Shown: positions 57,991 to 64,000 of the stretch, in pieces
Layout of the letters: every line of letters starts with the position of its first letter
Numbering within the stretch: the stretch's first letter is position 1
Source of the DNA: Podocnemis expansa
Taxonomy: Eukaryota > Chordata > Testudines > Podocnemididae
Reading direction: 5' to 3'
DNA length: 64,000 nt
Assembly (NCBI GenBank): GCA_007922195.1
Contig: ML681963.1
Coordinates: forward strand, 51,503,601 to 51,567,600
Notes under the pieces: model-generated
What the model saw: the letters and a program-made list of their open reading frames with translations, nothing else
Told to the model about the DNA's origin: nothing
Database searches by the model: none
Program-made: the position numbers and the translations under genes

Positions 57991-59283
57991 GATGCATGTA
58001 GGGTGTCACTGGGAACAAAACTTCCACTGACCGTTGGAGCCAGAGTCTCCAGCCTCTGCTCTTTGACCTAAGGGAGCAGAGTTGTGGGGCCTTGTACCTC
58101 TCGGCAACACCCCTCACCCCCCAGATTCCAACAGGCCAGCGTATAAGGCAGGGTTCTTCCCCTCTGTCTTTTTTCTTTAAGTGGGGCTTCAGTGCTTGCT
58201 CAACAGCCTGGGGACTGAAGGTCTCTTTAACTTTCCCCACACCACCAACGTGGTGAGAACTGTAGTGTGCATCTGACTGGAACCAGTCCACATGGCAGCC
58301 CCTCCACCCCAGTTCCCGGCTTCCGTGCTGCTGGGGCATAATTTAGCCAGTGGGAACATTTGCACTGTGGAAGCTAGGCTGAAGTCCCCTACCCAACTCA
58401 TTTTGCACTGTTAACACTACTGTCTTGCTCTGCCTTTGAACAGGTTTGCTGGGGAGGATAAGCCCCTGAGAAGCAGGGCTAGATGTTCAAGAGCCAAGCT
58501 CCCAACAGCTCCTGTTGTTCTCATGGGTAGAGAATCTCCATAGTTTTGAATGGGAGCTGAGTCATTCTGGCTCATAAAGTGCCTGAAGGCAGCTAGGAGG
58601 TTGGCTCTGTTGGGGGATGTGCTCTTAGCAGGTACCTCAACCCTTAGAAACAGAGTTTGGGGCCTTTCTGAGACAGGAAAGCATTAACTTTCCACCTTAC
58701 TTATAGCTGTGGGAGGGCAGTGGCAGCAAGAGACAAGGGGAAGCACCACAGTGCCTGTCTTTTGCAGAAGCCCAGGTCAGTAAAAGTCAAAAGCATTTGG
58801 GCATTTTATACATACTGTGATTAAAATCCTTGCAATTGCTCCTGAGATGCAAGGAAATAATCAGTTCCAGAATGGCTCTTGTGTGGTGCAGAATTAAAAG
58901 TGAATTCTTTCTACTTCTGGCTAGGTCTGAGGGACAGAACTCTGACGGCAAACACTTAATTACCTGTTGGTCTTCAGGAGAATCAACTGCATTGCTTTGG
59001 ATTGCCTGGCAGATCAATAGGGATATTAAATTGTCCACCAGCAATACATGGCCCATCTCCATCTGGCCATTGCTGGGTTAGGTTCTATCTAAACACATGG
59101 ATGCGATCTATGTCAATGGAGGATAACTCTTTGTAATCATTAATCATTACTTCACTACCAGGTAAATTTTGCTGCCCATCTCTGGCCATCAGAGCAGCAG
59201 GAGACCATCCAGACTGACAGAGCTGGGCTTGTATTTGTTTTTTCTTCTCCTACACTGGGGGAAAAGTCAAAGTGCTTGGATCC
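57991..59283. other. No feature recognised
   Basis: Unique-looking non-coding sequence up to the Harbinger boundary; no open frame above 91 codons and no domain. Confidence 0.4.
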
Positions 59284-59286
59284 ATA

Positions 59287-59301
59287 GGCTGTGTTCACAC
59301 A
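59287..59301 (+). repeat. Left terminal inverted repeat
   Basis: GGCTGTGTTCACACA; the exact inverse is at 63164-63178. The ATA duplication lies at 59284-59286. Confidence 0.92.
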
Positions 59302-59532
59302 CAGGGGGTTATTTCGATACGGTTGTTTCGAAACAACTTGTATCGAAATAACGCCTTATTTTGAAATAACTATTTCGAATTAACAAAATGTTAATTCGAA
59401 ATAAGGAAAAAAGCGGGAATCGAAATAGCATGTTCACACAGTGGGCATGCTATTTCGCTTCGGGGCAGGGCACCATGGGAGGTGTGGCAACATGGCCGCC
59501 TCACTGGGCCATGTTGGTGGCCATGTTGCTAG

Positions 59533-59547
59533 CCAATCCCATAAAAG
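59533..59547 (+). promoter_or_regulatory. CCAAT and TATA-like boxes of the transposase gene
   Basis: CCAAT at 59533-59537 and ATAAAAG at 59541-59547 lie 54-68 bp before the likely ATG at 59601. The arrangement is compact but plausible as a small internal promoter. Confidence 0.45.
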
Positions 59548-59600
59548 CCGGCCCCGACCTCACTTCCCTGTCCACTTAGGCTAGCAGTGTGCTGCAAGTG

Positions 59601-60845
59601 ATGGACTCTGCCCGGCAGCCCAGACAGTGCTGTGCGACCCAGGGACCCTCTGCCCGCCTGCAGCATGTCCTGCACATGCGGGACACCCTGTTTGTGGTCC
59701 CAGAGGGTGCCCAGCCTTCACAGGAGGCCTTCATTCACCTCGTCCTCAGGGCAGACCTCGTGCCCCTGCCCTCCTCTGTGCCCCGGCAGCTCTGGGTTTG
59801 GGAAACCAGCCCAGACTGGTGGGAGCAGGTCGTCCTGCGCACCTGGAGCGACAAGGACTGGTGGCGGAACTGCCGCATGACCAGGGCCAGCTTCACTGCC
59901 CTGGTCACGGAGCTTGCCCCGCACCTGCGCCGCAGGGACACCCCCATGAGGCCTGCCATCCCGTTGGACAAAAGAGTGGCCATTGCCCTATGGAAGATGG
60001 TCACTCTGGAGTCCCACAGGGCAGTGGCACACCTCTTTGGAGTTGGGCGGTCCACCATCTGCACCATCCTCCACAAGGTCGCCAGGGCCATCAACCGGGT
60101 CCTGCTGCAGCGCCTGGTGAGAGCAGGGCAGCTTCAGGACATCATCCCTGGGATGGCTGCCCTCAGTTTCCCCAACTGTGCAGGGGTCCTTGATGCCACC
60201 CACATTCCCGTGAGAGCCCCAGAGCACACGGCTGTGGCATACTGCAACCAGCGAGGGTACCACTCCATGCTCCTGCAGGCTCTCGTGGACCACCGGGGCC
60301 TCTTCCAGAATGTCTACGTTGGATGGCCAGGGAGGGCCCATGACACCTGGGTCCTCTGGAACTCTTCCCTCCACCGGGACATGGAGGCGGGCACCTCCTT
60401 CCCCCGTCACAACATCCATCTCGGGGGCGTAACGGTGCCCGTCCTCGTCGTGGCCGACGCGGCCTACCCCTTGCAGCCCTGGCTCATGCAGCCATATGCA
60501 GGGCCCCTGGACCCGAGCCGGCAGCTATTCAACTGCCGCCTGACCGGCTGCCGCCAGGTGGTGGAGCGGGCGTTCGGCCGCCTCAAGGCCTGCTAGCAGT
60601 GCCTACTCACCCGTCTCCACCTCGCGGAGAGGACCCTGCCCCACGTCATCAGGGCATGTGTGGTCCTCAACAACTTTTGCGACGTGCGGGGAGAGTCCAT
60701 CCAACCAGTGTGGGAGGCCAAGGCCCGACTCCTCGCCGTGGACCTCACAGAGCCCGGACCCATGCCCACAAGAGAGCAGCCATCACAACGGGCCCTCGCC
60801 ATGCGCGATGCCCTCCGGATCACATTCATGGAGGGGGACCTGTGA
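59601..60845 (+). pseudogene. Harbinger transposase (HARBI1-like), interrupted by one in-frame TAG
   Basis: A DDE nuclease that cuts and rejoins the element's ends. I chose the ATG at 59601 (MDSARQ); another in-frame ATG lies 12 bp upstream. Residues ~115-165 ('PLDKRVAIALWKM' to 'HLFGVGRSTICTILHKVARAI') form the helix-turn-helix. The catalytic domain follows: D198 in 'GVLDATHIPV', D248 in 'GRAHDTWVLW', D286 in 'VADAAYPLQPW' and E322 in 'VVERAFGRLKA'. A TAG at 60594-60596 stops the frame at residue 332, but the same frame then stays open to TGA at 60843-60845 and reads a normal C-terminus with 'ACVVLNNFCDVRGE'. Full length would be about 414 residues, usual for the family. The best-placed active-site residues all precede the stop. 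No intron is needed. Confidence 0.9.
60594..60596 (+). other. In-frame TAG within the transposase
   Basis: The codon falls in the conserved stretch after 'FGRLKA', where related transposases usually have a Trp (TGG). A single G-to-A change would explain it. Confidence 0.75.
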
Positions 60846-60934
60846 GGGCCAGGCCCGCCCTGCCCTACACCACCCTCCCCCCTGTTCACCCACAGCCGGC
60901 CCCCACCCGTCCACCTGCACTGTCCACCAACCCC

Positions 60935-60940
60935 AATAAA
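60935..60940 (+). terminator. Poly(A) signal of the transposase
   Basis: AATAAA lies 90 bp after the transposase stop codon, on the plus strand. Confidence 0.7.
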
Positions 60941-60972
60941 AACACTGACAACCACAAACGGTGCAACAGGGG

Positions 60973-60978
60973 TTTATT
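60973..60978 (-). terminator. Poly(A) signal of the accessory gene
   Basis: TTTATT on the plus strand is AATAAA on the minus strand, about 105 bp beyond the stop of the accessory gene. It is 32 bp from the opposing signal, so the two transcripts meet tail to tail. Confidence 0.65.
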
Positions 60979-61082
60979 CACAATGGGGATTTGGGGCAGG
61001 GAGGGAGGCTCCGGGGGTGTCGGGGAGGGGGCAGCAACTTGGGAGGGGAAGGGGGCGCAAAAGTCCAGGGAGAAGGGGGGGG

Positions 61083-61508
61083 TCAGGCAAGGCCTGTGGG
61101 AGGCTCTGGGGGGGGTGGCGTACCCCGCCCGCGCCCACGCCAACAGCCGCCCTCTAGCTGGCGTTGCCTCTGGGGTGGCCTGGGCGGCAAGCTGTCGGCG
61201 GGTTGTGGCGGTGGCAGCCATGGAGCGAGCTCCCTGATGGTGGCTGGCAGCTGGTCTGCGAGGCGACCCACGGTGGTGGCCAGCTCGGTCTCGACCTCGA
61301 CGGAGCGCTCCAGGAGCTGGAGGGCGGCGTCTTGCCTCTGGCGCTGGTCCCGGCGCCACACCTGGGTTGAGGCCTCCATTCTTTTGCCCAGGTCCTCAAG
61401 GGCCTTGAGGAGCTCTGAGCGGGTGCGTGGGGCCCTGCTCCACCGCCGGGTGCCCAGGGGCTCTGGTGTCCGGCTGCTGGTGGTGACGGCAGCTGGCGAG
61501 GGGCAGCC
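61083..61508 (-). CDS. Harbinger accessory protein, probable last exon (coiled-coil tail)
   Basis: An acceptor-like site lies just upstream on the minus strand: a pyrimidine-rich run, then CTCACAG at about 61515-61509. The frame starting at 61508 reads 'CPSPAAVTTSSRTPEPLG' and a Leu/Glu/Arg-rich helix ('ELLKALEDLGKRMEASTQVW', then 'LLERSVEVETELATTVGRL') before a Pro/Gly-rich end and stop. Charged coiled-coil tails of this kind close many Harbinger Myb-like proteins. The phase does not fit directly to the strongest donor at 62313, so a small extra exon or another donor is likely. Confidence 0.55.
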   Translation of the reverse strand, partial: GCPSPAAVTTSSRTPEPLGTRRWSRAPRTRSELLKALEDLGKRMEASTQVWRRDQRQRQDAALQLLERSVEVETELATTVGRLADQLPATIRELAPWLPPPQPADSLPPRPPQRQRQLEGGCWRGRGRGTPPPPEPPTGLA

Positions 61509-62307
61509 CTGTGAGCTGCCGGAGGGAAGCAGAACACACAGTTGACCCCTGCTGCCTGCTGGCCCTGTCTGTTCGTGCCTGTCTGCAGCACACACCCCTG
61601 CCCTGACTGCTAGAAGGTCCCAGAATCCCATGGGACATTGCCCCAAGGTGGGGTTCCCAGTCCCCAAGGCCTCGGAAGGGGGCCAGGATAGTACCCGGCG
61701 GGGGACATTGGGGGACCCTGGGCAGAGACATTGTCTGGCTGGGGTAGTCATTGGGGTTTGGGGGCCCTGGACCACCTGCCTGCACAGATCCGTATCCAAT
61801 GGCAGTGCAGGCCCCTTCCACCTCTCCAGTCAAAAGCCTGACAAACCCCTGTATTTTAGACAGACTGCCAGACTGGGGCTGTGGGGATAAAAAGAGGAAT
61901 GGGATGGTACACAGAGGACTGTGTCCTCCTCCTGCCTGCCATCTGGGAACTGTACCCTGGGGGGGTAGGGGCGCACATGCTAGTTGTGCCCACAGGGGTG
62001 GGCTGGACTCAGTCACGCCTCGATCTAGGGGGGTCCCCCACGACTACCTACCAGTGGTGTGGTCTGCATGTTGTCCACCCCACCCGAGATGCAGCTGCAT
62101 CTCTACCAGCTGGCCCCCTGTCCACCACCCCTGGGTGCAAAGGCCCCTGTGCGCCTGGTGCCACCCATCCCCGTGGGACCTGTGGGCAAGGGGAGGGGCC
62201 TTTGCACCCACCAACCCTGTGCCCTACCTGCCCCGGTGCCCAGCCCTGGCCCCCTCGCTGCCTGGGACCTCCTGGACAGGCCCAGCCCTGTTTGCCTCGG
62301 GGGGGGT

Positions 62308-62313
62308 ACTTAC
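62308..62313 (-). other. Candidate splice donor of the accessory gene
   Basis: The minus strand reads GTG-G|GTAAGT here, a near-perfect donor. It follows an acidic Ser/Pro/Glu-rich coding stretch. Its phase is 1, whereas the tail exon at 61508 needs phase 0, so the exact junction remains open; GT at 62317 would give phase 0. Confidence 0.5.
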
Positions 62314-62426
62314 CCACAGGGGCTCCGGAGGTCCGTCGCAACGTCCCCGGCTCGGTGTCGGACCCAGGGGTGGTGGTCGGCCCCTGGTCCTCCCCACTGC
62401 CCTCCGCTGCGGGCCCAGCGAAGAGC

Positions 62427-62837
62427 TCAGGGCTGCTGGGGGTGGCCTCCGCCGCTAGTGGTGGTGGTGCGGCTGGAGACCCCCCCCGATGGAGGGTGGC
62501 CGCTGGACTCTCGACCCAGGAAGGCATGGAGCTCCTCGTAATAGGGGCAGGTGGTGGAGCTCCCTGCCTCCTGAAGCTCCCGGGCCTCCCTCGTCCGGGC
62601 ATGCTCCTGGCGGAGCGTCTTTATCTTACTGTGTACCTGCTTCGTTGTCTGCGGATGGCCCGCCTCAGACATCTCCGCAGCAATGTCCGCATAGATGTCG
62701 CGGTTCCAGTGTGATGCCTGGAACCGGGACAAGATGTCTGGCCGCTGCCAGACCCCCAGCAGGCACAGGACATCGTCCCTGGTCCACACTGGGGCCCTGC
62801 GTCGCCCCCTGGCAGAGGACCCTGCCTGGGATGCCAT
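62427..62837 (-). CDS. Harbinger accessory protein, first exon with Myb/SANT-like domain
   Basis: The likely start is the ATG at 62837 (MASQAG); the frame is open further upstream into the sub-terminal repeats. Residues ~17-107 form a trihelix-type Myb/SANT domain with W18, W30 and W44, then 'KQVHSKIKTLRQEHARTREA' and the closing 'CPYYEELHAFLG'. In Harbinger transposons this protein helps bind the ends and bring the transposase into the nucleus. The frame stops at 62427. One base fewer in a G8 run (62480-62487) would join it to an acidic stretch ending at a GTAAGT donor, so it looks frameshifted rather than short by design. The same fold occurs in host genes of the ZSCAN29/Msantd type, but position argues for the transposon. 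Confidence 0.85.
   Translation of the reverse strand: MASQAGSSARGRRRAPVWTRDDVLCLLGVWQRPDILSRFQASHWNRDIYADIAAEMSEAGHPQTTKQVHSKIKTLRQEHARTREARELQEAGSSTTCPYYEELHAFLGRESSGHPPSGGVSSRTTTTSGGGHPQQP
62480..62487 (-). other. G8 tract, probable frameshift in the accessory gene
   Basis: On the minus strand eight G residues follow CCATC. Seven would connect the Myb/SANT frame with the acidic frame that extends to the splice donor at 62313; with eight the protein ends 20 codons later. Confidence 0.65.
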
Positions 62838-63163
62838 CTGCCTGTCAGGCAATACCCACGCTGCCTGACAGGCACGCCCAGGCAGGAACTTCCTGTTTCC
62901 CGGGGTGCTCAGCACCCTGGGAGGAAGGTCAGACGGTTGTTTCGAAACAACCATTGTTTCGAAACAACGTGTTCGCACGGTATTGTTTTGAAACAAGTTG
63001 TTTCGACACAACATTGTTTCATCCCCGCATGGGGTTTAACTTGTATTGAGACAACGTCGTTGTTTCGAAACAACGGTTCCCACTGTTCCGAAACAACCGT
63101 GCATCATGTGAACAGCCTAAAGCTTATTTCGAAACAACCTCCATTGTTTTCAAATAAGGGGGC

Positions 63164-63178
63164 TGTGTGAACACAGCC
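63164..63178 (-). repeat. Right terminal inverted repeat
   Basis: TGTGTGAACACAGCC on the plus strand, the exact inverse of 59287-59301, followed by the ATA duplication. Confidence 0.92.
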
Positions 63179-63784
63179 ATAGAGGGAGTAAATCTCACTG
63201 CCTTCATTCTTGGTTTTAAAAGGATCCTTCCCATGGTCACATTCCCATTTCTTACTGTACATCCTAGTGAACAGTCCAGCATTCTCCTGATATTTGCATT
63301 TACTGTTTCTTAAGTTCTGACATTTGAAAAGTAATTATTCAGTTGCCTTCATCCAATAGTTAAATGGCTCCCTGATGTAATAGTTGCTGCCACCCACAAT
63401 CCTCAGAAGAAAAGAAACATTTTCCTCCCTTGCTAATTCTCTCGCAAATAGCAAAGTTTGAAACATGGCAACCTGGAGGTTTGAGAAACGATTATGGAAC
63501 TGGAAATTGGCAAAGAGTGTCTGCAAAATACCACTCCATTCACATTTTTTGTGGCACATGTGAAATCTCTTTTAAAAGGTACAAGTTTTACCACCAACAC
63601 CAGTAGTATGCCCCCCTCACTTTGCATTCGTTGCCAGAGTGCAATCATTGCTTGTGTTTACACCAATTTAAATTCTGCACGACCTCACTGGCTTACACCA
63701 GTGTGGCTGACAGCAGAATTTTATCCAGCAGGCCATGCAGAAGATCTAGATGGAGGACGGTATGTGTATAGGGGGTGTCTTATT
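63179..63784. other. Unique spacer between two Harbinger-family ends
   Basis: A/T-rich non-coding sequence with no recognised gene. A phrase 'aaattctgcacgacctcactg' and 'cttacaccagtgtggctga' near 63670 resembles the old retroposon family. Confidence 0.4.
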
Positions 63785-64000
63785 GGCTGTATTCACACAC
63801 AGATGGTTATTTCCAAACAGGTTGTGTCGAAACAACTTGTTTCAAAATAACGCCTTATTTCGAAATAACTTATTTCGAATTAATAAATAGTTATTTCGAA
63901 GTAAGGAAAAAGGCAGGAAATGAAATAGCAGGTTCACACTGTGAATCTGCTATTTCGCTTCCTCAGGGGGCTGCGGGCACCGGCGGGGTTCAGCGCAGCC
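63785..64000 (+). mobile_element. Left end of a second Harbinger-family element, cut by the window edge
   Basis: 'GGCTGTATTCACACACAGA' at 63785 and the next 170 bp follow 59287-59460 closely: 'gaaacaacttgt', 'aataacgccttatttcgaaa', 'ggttcacact' and 'gctatttcgctt'. After 63960 the sequences differ, so this may be a non-autonomous relative or a different subfamily. Confidence 0.8.

Larger units (their letters stand above)
59287..63178 (+). mobile_element. Near-intact Harbinger DNA transposon (two-gene type)
   Basis: The ends GGCTGTGTTCACACA (59287-59301) and TGTGTGAACACAGCC (63164-63178) are perfect 15-bp inverted repeats. ATA flanks both sides (59284-59286 and 63179-63181), the 3-bp duplication expected of PIF/Harbinger elements. 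Both sub-terminal regions carry TTTCGAAA and GTTTCGAAACAAC palindromes. A transposase (plus) and a Myb/SANT-like protein (minus) face each other. Two apparent defects, an in-frame TAG and a G8-tract length change, separate it from an autonomous copy. It is much more G+C-rich than the flanking DNA. Confidence 0.92.

Noticed and set aside
57569..58339. 256-codon Cys/His-rich frame, possible zinc-finger protein
   Set aside because: The Cys and His come from the 41-bp minisatellite; spacing does not follow C2H2 or other finger patterns.
59627..60193. Long alternative frames across the transposase
   Set aside because: Shadows of the G+C-rich transposase gene; only the 59601 frame carries the DDE and helix-turn-helix motifs.
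62048..62714. Long plus-strand frames opposite the accessory gene
   Set aside because: They are antisense to the Myb/SANT exon and contain no motif of their own.
1..64000. CRISPR arrays, operons, tRNA or rRNA genes
   Set aside because: No regularly spaced direct repeats with unique spacers, no prokaryotic gene packing, and no complete tRNA or rRNA fold; tRNA-like heads occur only in MIR SINE copies.

Overview
The window is vertebrate nuclear DNA, most likely from a non-avian sauropsid and probably a turtle; a crocodilian is not excluded. The case rests on CR1-type LINE 3' ends, MIR/CORE-SINE relatives, many hAT- and Harbinger-type DNA transposons and a DIRS-like YR retroelement, on a moderately AT-rich background without bacterial gene organisation. 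I find no exon of a host protein gene that I can support. Nearly every open frame longer than 60 codons looks like chance or belongs to a transposable element, so the window reads as intergenic or deep-intronic sequence.

Layout. 1-22200: old CR1 and MIR pieces, several non-autonomous hAT elements with readable 8-bp target duplications (5221-5978, 7111-7297, 9575-9886, 14991-15532, 18218-18403, 19759-20103), a palindromic repeat family (5060-6035, 7575-7735, 21455-21520, 41373-41640), an unfamiliar palindrome-plus-minisatellite repeat (10385-11290, second copy 55375-56062) and a foldback element of about 850 bp (17657-18503). 22202-26258: a decayed DIRS-like element with inverted terminal repeats and a gag-like reading frame. 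27140-36540: Harbinger-type MITEs (one inserted cleanly in a CR1), three more hAT elements and a possible solo LTR. 36545-38800: a possible LTR followed by about 1 kb of extremely pyrimidine-rich DNA. 42111-43273: a small Ty3/gypsy-type LTR element on the minus strand with LTRs, primer-binding site, polypurine tract, 5-bp target duplication and only the end of pol left. 43280-50240: mostly featureless. 51640-53800: a dead, old Harbinger copy. 54772-55262: a MITE enclosed by a perfect 45-bp inverted repeat.

The most substantial genes are in 59287-63178, a nearly intact Harbinger element of about 3.9 kb. It has perfect 15-bp terminal inverted repeats, an ATA target duplication, a transposase on the plus strand and a Myb/SANT-like accessory protein on the minus strand. 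The two genes converge on poly(A) signals about 30 bp apart. In this family the Myb-like protein and the transposase act together to bind and move the element. Each gene here carries one visible small defect: an in-frame TAG in the transposase, and an apparent one-base length change in a G8 tract of the accessory gene. A further end of the same family starts at 63785 and runs off the window.

All family assignments are by eye from motifs, termini and target duplications; no database search was possible.
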